Origin: Xanthomonas sacchari
GTDB taxonomy: Bacteria; Pseudomonadota; Gammaproteobacteria; Xanthomonadales; Xanthomonadaceae
DNA: 64,000 bases
Direction: 5' to 3'
Assembly: GCF_024266585.1 (NCBI RefSeq)
Contig: NZ_CP100647.1
Span: 3,143,001 to 3,207,000, forward strand
The position numbers and the translations under genes are program-made. The notes below the pieces were generated by a model. It saw only the letters and a list, made by a program, of their open reading frames with translations, did no database searches and was not told where the DNA came from. Shown here in pieces: positions 20,982 through 32,108 of the stretch. How positions within the stretch are numbered: the first letter of the stretch is position 1; each line of letters opens with the position of its first letter.

Positions 20982-23900
20982 CAGGCCGTCACCACCGCCA
21001 GGGTGTTGTCCTCCACCAGCAAGGTCGCGGTGCCGAAGCTGTAGACGTGATAGGTGATGCCGTCGATCGCCTGGGTGGTGCCGCTGTCCACCGCGCCGAT
21101 CACGTTGAGCACATCCGCCCCGTCGCCGGTGAACTGCAGGGTGTCGTTGCTGTCGGTGATTGCCAGCACTTCCGCCGCGGTCAGGGTCAGCGTGCTGCCG
21201 GAATCGCCCTTGCCGAGGTCGACGCGCTCGATGTTGCTCAGGGTGCCGATGCCCGCCGCGTTGTAGTCCAGATCGATACCGTTGGCGAACAACAGCGTGT
21301 CGAAGCCGGCGCCACCGTCGATGCTGGCGAAGGTGTTGCCGGTGATCTGGATGGTGTCGTCGCCGTTGCCGGCAACGACCCGGTCGCCACTGCCGACGTT
21401 GAAGATCAGGTCGCTGCCGTCGCCGGCGAGGATGCGTTCGCTGCTGCCGTCGGCGCCGGACAGGATGTCGTTGACGGCGGTGCCGAACACGCTGATCTCG
21501 CCGATGCCCAGGCTGACGCCGCTGCTGGACAGGCTGATGCCGTAGCGGGCGCTGTCGTTGCCCTGCGTATCGGTGCCCACCACCTCGAACGACACCTGGG
21601 TTCCCAGGTTGAGCAGGCCCGAGGCGGTCAGCCCGAGCTGGTTCAGCACGCTGGAGCTGAGCAGGTTCAGGGCGAAGTCGCCATTGGCGTCGGCCTGGAT
21701 CGGCGTGAGTTCGACATTGAGCGCCGGCGTGATGACCCGGATCGTCAGGCTCGCGTTCGGCTCGGCCTGCCCGCTGAAGCCGAACGTCGCCGGCAGCAGC
21801 GAGAAGTCCACGCCGAAGTCGCCGAGCGTCAGCGGCTGGGCGATGTTGGTCCCCACGCCCAGCGAGACGACCGGGCTGGGATTGCCGGCCGGGTCGGCAC
21901 CGACCACCGAGACCTGCGCGTTCAGCAACTGCGCCCAGCTCAGGTCGATGTCCAGGCCGGTGAGCAGGTCCAGCGAGGCCAGGCCGCTGTTGTCGGCGGC
22001 GAGCGTGGCGGTGGCCTGCACGCCGCCGACGTTGACGTTGACCGTCAGCGCGACACCCGGCTCGCTGGAAATCGTCAGCAGGCTGCCGACCAGCGACAGC
22101 ACCGGCGTCGCCGGCGCCACCGTGTCGATGGTGAAGCCGACCGAGGACGACAGCGGGCCGCCGTTGAGGTCGGCCGTGACCGTCGCCGCCCCTTGCGGCA
22201 AGGCCGCGCCGCCGCTGGGCGGCAGCACCGACAGCAGCACGTTGCCGGCGCTCAGGTCGGCGCTGGTCAGGGTGTGGCTGACGTCGACCTCGTAGCCGTT
22301 CTGGCCGGCGAAGTGCACGGTCACCACCTGCCCGACCAGCATGGCCGGCCGCAACTGCACCAGCACCTGGATGCCATCGCCGATCTCGGCGGCGTTGACC
22401 CAGGTATCGCCCGCCTCCGGCACGCTGAGCAGCGGCGGCGACAGGTCCGGCGCGGTGAGCAGCGCCGGCGGGCTGACATTGCCGGCGGCGTCCACCGCCA
22501 CCACCGACAGCGCCTGACCGATCACCAGCGGCGGCGACAGCGGCAGGCTGAAGCTGCCGTTGCCGTCCACCTGGATCAGCAGCGGATTGGCGGTATCGCC
22601 GTTCACCACCACGCGCAGTTGCGCATTGGCCTCGGCGGTGCCGCTGAGCAGGCTGCCGTCCAGGCTGATCGACACCAACGGCGCCGCCGGCGCCAGCGCA
22701 TCCACGGTCAACGTCGCCGGCGGGCTGGCATTGCCGGCCGCGTCGGTGGCGATGGCGCTGATCACGGTGCCGTCGGGGAGCGCCGCCCCCGGGGTGACGC
22801 TCCAGTTGCCCGACGCATCGGCCGTGGTCTGGCCGATCAGCGCGCCGTTACCGTCGGTGACGGTGATGGTTGCGCCGGCTTCGGCCGTGCCGACGATCGC
22901 CACGCCGTTGCTCGGCTGCAGGATCGGGGCGGCCGGTGCCAACGCGTCCACGGTCAACGTCGCCGGTGCGCTGGCATTGCCGGCGGCGTCGGTGGCGATG
23001 GCCGTCACCACGGTGCCATCGGGCAATGCGGCCCCCGGGGTGACGCTCCAGTTGCCGGATGCATCCGCGGTGGCCTGGCCGATCAGCGTGCCGTTGCCGT
23101 CGCTGACGGTGACGGTCGCCCCGGCCTCGGCGGTGCCGACGATCGCCACGCCATTGCTCGGCTGCAGGATCGGCGCCGCCGGCGCAAGCGCATCCACCGT
23201 CAGCGTCGCCGGTGCACTGGCATTGCCGGCCGCATCGGTGGCGATGGCGGTGATCACGGTGCCGTCGGGGAGCGCCGCCCCCGGGGTGACGCTCCAGTTG
23301 CCGGACGCATCCACGGTGGCCTGGCCGATCAGCGTGCCGGTGCCGTCGGTGACGGTGACAGTCGCCCCGGCTTCGGCCGTGCCGACAATCGCCACACCAT
23401 TGCTCGGCTGCAGGATCGGAGCAGCCGGCGCAAGCGCATCCACGGTCAACGTCGCCGGTGCGCTGGCATTGCCGGCCGCATCGGTGGCGATGGCGCTGAT
23501 CACGGTGCCGTCGGGCAAGGCGGCCCCCGGCGTGACGCTCCAGTTGCCGGACGCATCCGCGGTGACCTGGCCGATCAGCGTGCCGTTGCCGTCGGTGACG
23601 GTGACGGTCGCCCCGGCTTCCGCGGTACCGGCGATCGTGGCGCCGTTGCTCGGCTGCAGGATCGGAGTGGCTGGTGCCAATGCATCCACGGTCACCGTCG
23701 CCGGCGCACTGGCGTTGCCGGCGGCGTCGATGGCGATGGCGCTGACCACGGTGCCGTCGGGCAAGGCGGCCCCCGGCGTGACGCTCCAGTTGCCCGACGC
23801 ATCGGCCGTGGCCTGGCCGATCAACGTGCCGTTGCCATCGGTGACGGTGATGGTCGCACCGGCCTCGGCCGTGCCGACGATCGTCACACCGTTGCTCGGC

Positions 23901-26900
23901 TGCAGGATCGGAGCGGACGGCGCCAACGCATCGACCGTGAGCGTCGCTGGCGCACTGGCATTGCCGGCCGCGTCGGTGGCGACGGCGTTGATCACCGTGC
24001 CATCCGGCAAGGCGGCCCCCGGCGTGACGCTCCAGTTGCCGGACGCATCGGCCGTGGTCTGGCCGATCAGCGCGCCCGCGCCATCGGTGACGGTGACGGT
24101 CGCCCCGGCCTCCGCCGTACCGACGATCGCGACGCCGTTGCTCGGCTGCAGGATCGGCGCGGACGGCGCCAACGCATCGACCGTGAGCGTCGCTGGCGCA
24201 CTGGCATTGCCGGCCGCATCGGTGGCGATGGCCGTCACCACGGTGCCGTCGGGCAACGCGGCCCCCGGGGTAATGCTCCAGGTGCCGGACGCATCGACGG
24301 TGGTCTGGCCGATCAGGATGCCGTTGCCATCGGTGATGGTGACGGTCGCGCCGGCTTCGGCGGTACCGACGATCGCAGTACCGTTGCTCGGCTGCAGCAC
24401 CGGCGCGGACGGCGCCAGCGCGTCGATGGTGAGTGTCGCTGGCGCACTGGCGTTGCCGGCGGCATCGCTGGCGATGGCCGTCACCACGGTGCCGTCAGGC
24501 AACGCGGCACCCGGGGTGATGTTCCAGTTGCCGGACGCATCGGCGGTGGCCTGGCCGATCAGCGTACCGTTGCCGTCGGTGACAGTGACGGTCGCACCAG
24601 CTTCGGCGCTACCGGCGATCGCGCTGCCATTGCTCGGCTGCAGGATCGGAGCGGCTGGTGCCGATGCATCCACGGTCAGCGTCGCCGGCGCGCTGACGTT
24701 GCCGGTCGCATCGGTGGCCACGGCGGTGATCACCGTGCCGTCGGGCAGTGCGCCCGCCGGGGTGACGCTCCAGTTGCCGGACGCATCCGCGGTGGTCTGG
24801 CCGATCAGCGCGCCGTTGGCGTCGGTGACGGTGACCGTCGCGCCAGCTTCGGCGCTGCCGACGATCGCCACGCCATTGCTCGGCTGCAGGATCGGCGCCG
24901 ACGGCGCCAACGCATCGACCGTGAGCGTCGCCGGCGCACTGGCGTTGCCGGCGGCATCGCTGGCGATGGCCGTCACCACGGTGCCGTCGGGCAACGCGGC
25001 CCCCGGGGTGATGCTCCAGTTGCCGGCCGCATCCGCCGTGGTCTGGCCGATCAGGGCGCCCGCACCATCGGTGACGGTGACCGTCGCACCAGCCTCCGCC
25101 GTACCGACGATCGCGCTGCCATTGCTCGGCTGCAGCACCGGCGCCGACGGCGCCAGCGCATCGACGGTCGTCGTCGCCGGCGCGCTGGCGTTGCCTGCCG
25201 CATCGGTGGCGATGGCGCTGATCACGGTGCCATCGGGCAATGCCGCCCCCGGGCTGATGCTCCAGTTGCCCGACGCATCGGCGGTGGCCTGGCCGATCAG
25301 CGTGCCGTTGCCGTCGGTGACGGTGACGCTCGCCCCGGCTTCCGCGGTACCGGCGATCGTCACGCCATTGCTCGGCTGCAGGATCGGCGCCGCCGGCGCC
25401 ACGGCATCGACCGTCGTCGTCGCCGGCGCGCTGACGTTGCCGGTCGCATCGGTGGCCACGGCGGTGATCACCGTGCCGTCGGGCAGTACCGCCCCCGGGG
25501 TGACGCTCCAGTTGCCGGACGCATCGGCTGTGGTCTGGCCGATCAGCGCGCCGTTGCCATCGGTGACGGTGACCGACGCGCCAGCTTCGGCGCTGCCGAC
25601 GATCGCCACGCCATTGCTCGGCTGCAGCACCGGCGCCGCCGGCGCCACGGCATCGACGGTCAGCGTCGCCGGCACGCTGGCGTTGCCGGCCGCGTCCGTG
25701 GCCACCACGTTGATCAGCGTCCCGTCGGGCAGCGCGGCGCCGGGGGTGATGCTCCAGTTGCCGGACGCATCGACCGTGGCCTGACCGATCAGCGTGCCGT
25801 TGCCATCGGTGACGGTGACGGTCGCGCCGGCTTCGGCGCTGCCGACGATCGCAGTGCCGTTGCTCGGCTGCAGCACCGGGGTAGCCGGGGCCACGGCATC
25901 CACCGTGGTGGTCGCCGGCGCGCTGGCATTGCCGGCCGCGTCGGTGGCGATGGCGGTCAGCACGGTGCCGTCGGGCACTGGGGTGGCCGGGGTCAGACTC
26001 CAGGCGCCGGACGCATCGGCGGTGGCCTGGCCGATCAGCGTGCCGTTGCCGTCGCTAACGGTGACGGTCGCGCCGGCCTCGGCGCTGCCGGCGACGACGC
26101 TGCCGTTGCTCGGTTGCAGCAGCGGTGCCGCCGGCGCCACCGCATCCACGGTGGCGGTCGCCGGCGGACTGACCGTGCCTGCGGCATTGCTGGCGACCGC
26201 GGTGATCACCGTGCCGTCCGGCAGCGGCGTGGCCGGCGTGAAGCTCCAGTTGCCGGCGGCATCGACGACGGCCTGGCCGATCGGCGCGCCATTGCCATCG
26301 CTCAGGGTAATGCTGGCGCCCGCTTCGGAGGTGCCGGCGATCACACTGCCGTTGGTCGCCTGGATGATCGGCGCCGCCAGCAGATCGGGCGCCTGCACGC
26401 TGGTCGGAGGGCTGTTGTTGCCGGCCGGATCGGTCACCACCACGGTCAGCGTCTGCCCGTCGGTCAGTGGCGGCTGCAACGGCACGTTGAAGCTGCCATC
26501 GCCGCCCACCACGACGGTGACGTCAGGGACGCCGTCGCCATTCGTGTCGACGCCCACCGTCGCACCCGCCTCGGCGGTGCCGGTCAGGCTGCCACCGTCG
26601 GCCGAGACCTGCAGCTCGCCGGCCGCCGCCGGCGGCGTGGTATCGGGCGCGTTGACGCTGGCGCCGGGGCCGGTATTGCCGGCGGGATCGGTCACCACCA
26701 CGGTCACGGTCTCGCCATTGGTCAGCGGCGGCTGCAACGGCACGCTGAAGCCGCCGTCGCTGCCGACCACGGCGGTCGCGTCCGGCACCCCATCGCCGTT
26801 GGTGTCCACGCCCACCGTCGCGCCCGCCTCGGCGGTGCCGGTCAGGCTGCTGCCGTCCGCCGCGACCTGCAGGTTGCCCGCCGCACCGGGCGGAGTGACG

Positions 26901-27646
26901 TCCGGCGCCTGCACCATTGCCGGCGGGCTGGCGACGCCCAGCGGACTGGTGACGACCACGGCCACCATCTCGCCATCGACCAGCGGCGTCGGCAGGGTCG
27001 CGACGAAGCTGCCGTCGCTGCCGGCCACGACGACCACTTCCATCTGCCCGTCGCCATCGGCATCGATGAGGACCGAGTGGCCGGCCTGCGCGATGCCGGT
27101 GAGTTGGGTGCCGTCGGTGGAGATCTGCAGATTGCTCGCCGCGGCCGGTACCGCCGGCTGCGGCTGCACGATCTCGTTGCGGTCGTCGTCGCTGCCCATG
27201 CTGGCCAACGCGCCCGCGCCGAGCGCGACGCCGCCCGCCATCAGCAACGGCGCAGCCAGCCCACCGGCCGCGCCCCCCACGCCGGCCGCGGTCAGGGACT
27301 CGAACCCGGCCTCGGTCCCCACCGGCGCATAGCTGGCCAGCAACGCGGTCCCTTCGCCGGCGCCGGCGAACTGCACCGCGAGCAGCTGCTCCTCCTGGGT
27401 CAGGAACAACTGGCTCGGCTCCGAGGCGGCATCGTAGAAATGGGCGATGCGCACCGTCTCGCCGTTCTTCATCCGCACCAGCAGATCGTCGCCGTCGCGG
27501 CTGTAGGCGGCGACGCTGTCGGGCGGCACGTCCAGCACGACCTGGCTGGCCTGGGTCAGCCGCACCACGCCGTCGGCCGGCAGCGGGACGGCAGGGGCGC
27601 GGGTGACGTCGGCGCTGTGCGGGACAACCTTGACCTGGATACTCAT
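20981..27646 (-). CDS. giant Ig-like repeat adhesin with BapA-type N-terminus
   Basis: This 2,221-residue secreted surface protein probably mediates biofilm adhesion. Residues 1-90 match the BapA prefix-like domain (YSRDGDDLLVRMKNGETVRI). Two or three Ig-like domains with a VGVDTNGDGVPD insert follow, then a run of 82-residue bacterial Ig-like repeats (LQPSNG...GSAEAGATVTVTDGNG), and a C-terminal type I secretion region with glycine-aspartate motifs (GDGSDLIF, GNGDDTIQ). The ATG at 27646 is chosen because AAGGAG lies eight bases upstream; a GTG nine bases earlier abuts that site. It heads the secretion operon. Confidence 0.93.
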   Translation of the reverse strand: MSIQVKVVPHSADVTRAPAVPLPADGVVRLTQASQVVLDVPPDSVAAYSRDGDDLLVRMKNGETVRIAHFYDAASEPSQLFLTQEEQLLAVQFAGAGEGTALLASYAPVGTEAGFESLTAAGVGGAAGGLAAPLLMAGGVALGAGALASMGSDDDRNEIVQPQPAVPAAASNLQISTDGTQLTGIAQAGHSVLIDADGDGQMEVVVVAGSDGSFVATLPTPLVDGEMVAVVVTSPLGVASPPAMVQAPDVTPPGAAGNLQVAADGSSLTGTAEAGATVGVDTNGDGVPDATAVVGSDGGFSVPLQPPLTNGETVTVVVTDPAGNTGPGASVNAPDTTPPAAAGELQVSADGGSLTGTAEAGATVGVDTNGDGVPDVTVVVGGDGSFNVPLQPPLTDGQTLTVVVTDPAGNNSPPTSVQAPDLLAAPIIQATNGSVIAGTSEAGASITLSDGNGAPIGQAVVDAAGNWSFTPATPLPDGTVITAVASNAAGTVSPPATATVDAVAPAAPLLQPSNGSVVAGSAEAGATVTVSDGNGTLIGQATADASGAWSLTPATPVPDGTVLTAIATDAAGNASAPATTTVDAVAPATPVLQPSNGTAIVGSAEAGATVTVTDGNGTLIGQATVDASGNWSITPGAALPDGTLINVVATDAAGNASVPATLTVDAVAPAAPVLQPSNGVAIVGSAEAGASVTVTDGNGALIGQTTADASGNWSVTPGAVLPDGTVITAVATDATGNVSAPATTTVDAVAPAAPILQPSNGVTIAGTAEAGASVTVTDGNGTLIGQATADASGNWSISPGAALPDGTVISAIATDAAGNASAPATTTVDALAPSAPVLQPSNGSAIVGTAEAGATVTVTDGAGALIGQTTADAAGNWSITPGAALPDGTVVTAIASDAAGNASAPATLTVDALAPSAPILQPSNGVAIVGSAEAGATVTVTDANGALIGQTTADASGNWSVTPAGALPDGTVITAVATDATGNVSAPATLTVDASAPAAPILQPSNGSAIAGSAEAGATVTVTDGNGTLIGQATADASGNWNITPGAALPDGTVVTAIASDAAGNASAPATLTIDALAPSAPVLQPSNGTAIVGTAEAGATVTITDGNGILIGQTTVDASGTWSITPGAALPDGTVVTAIATDAAGNASAPATLTVDALAPSAPILQPSNGVAIVGTAEAGATVTVTDGAGALIGQTTADASGNWSVTPGAALPDGTVINAVATDAAGNASAPATLTVDALAPSAPILQPSNGVTIVGTAEAGATITVTDGNGTLIGQATADASGNWSVTPGAALPDGTVVSAIAIDAAGNASAPATVTVDALAPATPILQPSNGATIAGTAEAGATVTVTDGNGTLIGQVTADASGNWSVTPGAALPDGTVISAIATDAAGNASAPATLTVDALAPAAPILQPSNGVAIVGTAEAGATVTVTDGTGTLIGQATVDASGNWSVTPGAALPDGTVITAIATDAAGNASAPATLTVDALAPAAPILQPSNGVAIVGTAEAGATVTVSDGNGTLIGQATADASGNWSVTPGAALPDGTVVTAIATDAAGNASAPATLTVDALAPAAPILQPSNGVAIVGTAEAGATITVTDGNGALIGQTTADASGNWSVTPGAALPDGTVISAIATDAAGNASPPATLTVDALAPAAPLVSISLDGSLLSGTAEANAQLRVVVNGDTANPLLIQVDGNGSFSLPLSPPLVIGQALSVVAVDAAGNVSPPALLTAPDLSPPLLSVPEAGDTWVNAAEIGDGIQVLVQLRPAMLVGQVVTVHFAGQNGYEVDVSHTLTSADLSAGNVLLSVLPPSGGAALPQGAATVTADLNGGPLSSSVGFTIDTVAPATPVLSLVGSLLTISSEPGVALTVNVNVGGVQATATLAADNSGLASLDLLTGLDIDLSWAQLLNAQVSVVGADPAGNPSPVVSLGVGTNIAQPLTLGDFGVDFSLLPATFGFSGQAEPNASLTIRVITPALNVELTPIQADANGDFALNLLSSSVLNQLGLTASGLLNLGTQVSFEVVGTDTQGNDSARYGISLSSSGVSLGIGEISVFGTAVNDILSGADGSSERILAGDGSDLIFNVGSGDRVVAGNGDDTIQITGNTFASIDGGAGFDTLLFANGIDLDYNAAGIGTLSNIERVDLGKGDSGSTLTLTAAEVLAITDSNDTLQFTGDGADVLNVIGAVDSGTTQAIDGITYHVYSFGTATLLVEDNTLAVVTA
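22665..26355 (-). repeat. 14 near-identical 246-bp tandem repeats in the adhesin
   Basis: The motif CTCGGCTGCAG (the LQPSNG codons on the other strand) recurs every 246 bases from 22911 to 26109 with no insertion or deletion, giving 14 units of 82 residues. A fifteenth, degenerate unit (IIQATNG) sits in register at 26355. The perfect periodicity suggests recent unequal exchange and possible length variation. Confidence 0.9.
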
Positions 27647-28542
27647 GGCGAACACTCCTTATCGCGAGATTGGGCGGAAGCCTGCGAACGCGAGCCAAGG
27701 GTGGGCGGCGAGCGATACGACGGGACGCCGTACCGGCCGATGCGCAGGCAACACGTCACCCGCGCGGCCCTGTTGGTCCACGACACGCATTGGATCGGTG
27801 ATCGAGCAACGCAGCGCACGAACAGCCAGGCGCCACGTCGCGATGGACGTAGCGGCGGCTAGCGTCGGTATCGTTGCAAAGGGGAAATCGCAGGATGAAG
27901 CGGGCGGCGGCGCGGCGCTGCGGGGCGGGGCGAACGAGACGAACCGGCGGTGTCCAATGACATCACGGGCACTCCTGATAAAAGCCAGAGCAGTTCAGAC
28001 AGCAAGACGGCAAAAACCCTGTGCAGGTGACGCTGCGCCGACATGCCTCGCCTGACATGCGAGGTGCCCAACCTCAGGTCCGGATCGATCGTGCCGCATA
28101 TCCGCCAGCGAACTGGCGTTATGCGGTCCCCCCTTCCGTTTGCACGCGCCAATCATTGGCAACGGCGACACATGAAGGCAATAAACTGACACAAATTTGT
28201 CACATAACTGTGTTTCGCACCACGCAACAGCCACGCTTTTTTCACAAAGCCTGCTGCGAGTGTTTCAAGGGTCTTGCGCAAAACCACGGAAAATTGGCGC
28301 CGACCGGCGTGGCTGCATGAAAAACAGCCGGGCGGTTGCGCCAACGTCGGAGGTCGGCCGCACTCGCCGGACCGCGCCGGGCTGGCGGCTTCCGCGGTCA
28401 CGCAATTGCGGTCACGCGACGACTGCATGGGGGCCAGGCGCTGGTCCACGCCCGCGCCTGGCACGGCGATCGGCCCACCGCCCCCGGACGGCCGGCGGCG
28501 CGGCGCGTGCCGCCGCGCCGCCGGTGCGCCGCACTCCCGGGC
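27647..28542. other. intergenic region upstream of the adhesin
   Basis: About 900 bases separate the adhesin from the downstream end of the ester hydrolase gene, and no credible gene is visible. The part from 28140 to 28300 is AT-richer than its surroundings and probably holds the adhesin promoter, which would imply a leader of several hundred bases. Two perfect palindromes there are listed separately. Confidence 0.6.
28148..28202. promoter_or_regulatory. two palindromic operator-like sites
   Basis: GCCAATCATTGGC (28148-28160) is a perfect palindrome, and TGACA-N6-TGTCA (28187-28202) encloses the perfect core ACAAATTTGT. They lie about 500 bases upstream of the adhesin in an AT-rich stretch. 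The binding protein is unknown; neither site fits the Clp/CRP consensus well. Confidence 0.4.
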
Positions 28543-30459
28543 TCAGTACACCGGCAGACTGATGAAACTGGCCTGCTGCGGCGTGTGCCAGATCCGCTGC
28601 GTCGCCTCCTGGTAATCGCCCGGCTTGGCGAAGTAGATGTTGGGCACGTAGGTCTGCGGATTGCGGTCGTACAGCGGGAACAGGCTGGACTGCACCTGCA
28701 CCATCACCCGATGGCCGCGCTCGAAGGTGTGGTTGGCGGTGGGCAGGCCGAAGCTGTAGGCCAGCGGCTGGTTCGGGGTCAGCGGCGCCGGATGCTCGAA
28801 GCTCTCGCGGTAGCGGCCGCGGAAGATCGCCAGCGACACCGGCAGCTCGTAGCCGCCCAGCTTCGGCGCGGAGGCCATCTGGTCCGGATACACGTCGATC
28901 AGCTTCACCACCCAGTCGCTGTCGCTGCCGCTGGTGGAGGCCTGCAGGTGCACCTGCGGCGCGCCGGCGATGCGCAGCGGCGCCTGCAGCGGCTCGCTGA
29001 CGAAGGTCAGCACGTCCGGGCGGCCGTCGACGAAGCGCTGGTCGTGCACCAGCCAGGTGGTCCACATGTCGCGGTCGCCGAACACCACCGGGCGCGGCAC
29101 GAACGGCACCGGCTTGGCCGGGTCGGACACGTACTCGGTGTACTCGCCCTGCCCGGCCTTGGGCGCCTCGAACGAGACGCGGCCGCCGGCCTCCAGGTAC
29201 AGCGGCTTGCTCTGCGCCGGGCAGCCCTGCGCGCAGCTCAGCGGCCAGCGCTGCAGGCGGTCCCAGTGGTTGGCGCCGGTGTCGTAGATCAGCACCGGCG
29301 GCGTGTCGGCCTTGGGCGCGCCATCGACCAGGTACTGGTCGAAGAACGGCTTGAGCACGTCGCGGCGGAACTGCAGCGCGGTGTCGCCGTCGAACTGCAG
29401 CGCGCCCAGCGAGGCGCCCTCGTAGTTGACCTGGCTGTGCCGCCACGGCCCCATCACCAGGTAGTTCCTGTCGTTGCCGGTGTCGCGCGGCTCCATCGCC
29501 TCGTAGCTGTGGATCGCGCCCCACATGTCTTCCTGGTCCCACAGCCCCTGCAGCCACATCGTCGGCACCTTCAGCGGGGTGCGCGCCATCACCTTGTCCA
29601 GCGCCTGCTCCTGCCAGAACGCATCGTAGGCCGGGTGCTCGGTGAGCTTGCGCCACCACGGCAACTGCTCCAGCCCGGCGGCCTTGGCGTAGTCGCCGGC
29701 CGAGCCGGCGCGCAGGAAATTGCTGTAGTCGTCGTAGTCCTGGCGCGGGATGCCCTCGCCCTTGCCGCGCCGGGTCATCTGGCCGGTGAAGTAGTCCAGG
29801 TTGACCTGGCGGAAGGCGCCGTAGTTGAGCCAGTCGTCGCCCATCCAGCCGTCGATCATCGGGCTTTCCGGCGCGGCCACCTTCAGCGCCGGGTGCGGAT
29901 CGGCCAGCGCCATCACCACGGTGAAGCCCTCGTAGGACGAACCGATCATGCCGACCTTGCCGTTGGATTCGGGCACGTGCTTGACCAGCCAGTCGATGGT
30001 GTCCCAGGCGTCGGTGGCGTGGTCGACCTTGGTCGGGTTGAGCGGCCCGCGCAGCGGCCGGGTCACCACGTAGTCGCCCTCCGAGCCGTATTTGCCGCGG
30101 ATGTCCTGGAACACCCGGATGTAGCCGCCGTCGACGAACACCTCGTCGCCCTGCGGCAGCAGATCGCGCATGTGCGGCGAGGCCAGGCGGCTGGCGCGGC
30201 CGCTGGCGTCGTAGGGCGTGCGGGTCAACAGGATTGGCGCGCCGTGCGCGCCCTTGGGCAGCACGATCACCGTGTGCAGCTTGACCCCGTCGCGCATCGG
30301 GATCATCACCTCGCGCTTGACGTAGTCGTTGGCCGCGGTCGGCGCGACGAACGGTTTGCCGGTGATGTCCGGCGTCATCGGCGCGGTCTGGGCGAACGCG
30401 GCGCCGGTGGTGGCGAGGGCGATAGCGGCGGCGAGCAGGCAGGGAGCGATGCGGCGCAT
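28543..30459 (-). CDS. alpha-amino acid ester hydrolase (CocE/S15 family)
   Basis: This secreted 638-residue enzyme hydrolyses and transfers acyl groups of alpha-amino acid esters, including beta-lactam side-chain esters. From memory it is nearly collinear with the X. citri enzyme. The catalytic residues are offset by one: Ser175 in GSSYEG, Asp308 in LWDQED and His341 in PWRHSQ. The carboxylate cluster that binds the substrate amino group is also present (Asp209, Glu310, Asp311). A signal peptide MRRIAPCLLAAAIALATTGA sets the start at 30459; the frame extends further upstream. The natural substrate is unknown. Confidence 0.92.
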   Translation of the reverse strand: MRRIAPCLLAAAIALATTGAAFAQTAPMTPDITGKPFVAPTAANDYVKREVMIPMRDGVKLHTVIVLPKGAHGAPILLTRTPYDASGRASRLASPHMRDLLPQGDEVFVDGGYIRVFQDIRGKYGSEGDYVVTRPLRGPLNPTKVDHATDAWDTIDWLVKHVPESNGKVGMIGSSYEGFTVVMALADPHPALKVAAPESPMIDGWMGDDWLNYGAFRQVNLDYFTGQMTRRGKGEGIPRQDYDDYSNFLRAGSAGDYAKAAGLEQLPWWRKLTEHPAYDAFWQEQALDKVMARTPLKVPTMWLQGLWDQEDMWGAIHSYEAMEPRDTGNDRNYLVMGPWRHSQVNYEGASLGALQFDGDTALQFRRDVLKPFFDQYLVDGAPKADTPPVLIYDTGANHWDRLQRWPLSCAQGCPAQSKPLYLEAGGRVSFEAPKAGQGEYTEYVSDPAKPVPFVPRPVVFGDRDMWTTWLVHDQRFVDGRPDVLTFVSEPLQAPLRIAGAPQVHLQASTSGSDSDWVVKLIDVYPDQMASAPKLGGYELPVSLAIFRGRYRESFEHPAPLTPNQPLAYSFGLPTANHTFERGHRVMVQVQSSLFPLYDRNPQTYVPNIYFAKPGDYQEATQRIWHTPQQASFISLPVY

Positions 30460-30696
30460 GAGCGATGGGATCCCGAGAGAAGGCGAACCCCCGACGCTAG
30501 GCGAGCCCGCGGCGCTAGGCAAGTGACGAAGGCTGGGTCGCCCGCTGCGGTCGCGGCGCCGGCAACGTGCGATCGGCCCAGGCCGACGCCGGGCACCATG
30601 GGGCAGACGTAAGGATGCCGCCCGCGATCATGGCAGCCAGCGCCCGGCAGCGCCGCCGACGGCAGCGATCCGGGTGAGGCCGCGCGACGCGGCCTG

Positions 30697-31944
<1,248 letters not shown>

Positions 31945-31960
31945 TGGGGGCTCCGGTGGC

Positions 31961-32009
31961 GGGATTCGGGATTCGGGATTCGGGATTCGGGATTCGGGAT
32001 TCGGGATTC
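31961..32009 (+). repeat. seven perfect tandem copies of GGGATTC
   Basis: Forty-nine bases consist of GGGATTC repeated seven times without a mismatch, in the gap between proB and proA. It belongs to the same family as the GGGAATC elements elsewhere and is likely to vary in copy number. Confidence 0.92.
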
Positions 32010-32108
32010 GAAAAGGCTACGCGCTATGCCGGGGGAATGAGCGGCGGCGAGCGCGAGGCGCGACGCGGGTGTCGGCGTTGCGGCGCGATCGGCGCGGGGC
32101 TGGCGCGC

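Noticed and set aside
22665-26355. CRISPR-like periodic repeats
   Set aside because: The 246-bp units are contiguous coding repeats without spacers and no cas gene is near.
21047-27862. 2,271-codon open frame on the plus strand opposite the adhesin
   Set aside because: It is the antisense of the GC-rich tandem repeats, Arg/Gly/Asp-rich and without known motifs. The minus-strand frame has a BapA-type N-terminus, Ig repeats and an RBS.
28187-28202. Clp/CRP binding site upstream of the adhesin
   Set aside because: TGACA-N6-TGTCA does not match TGTGA-N6-TCACA in either half-site.
31961-32009. CRISPR or phage attachment repeat
   Set aside because: Seven-base units without spacers, and no integrase or target gene adjacent.
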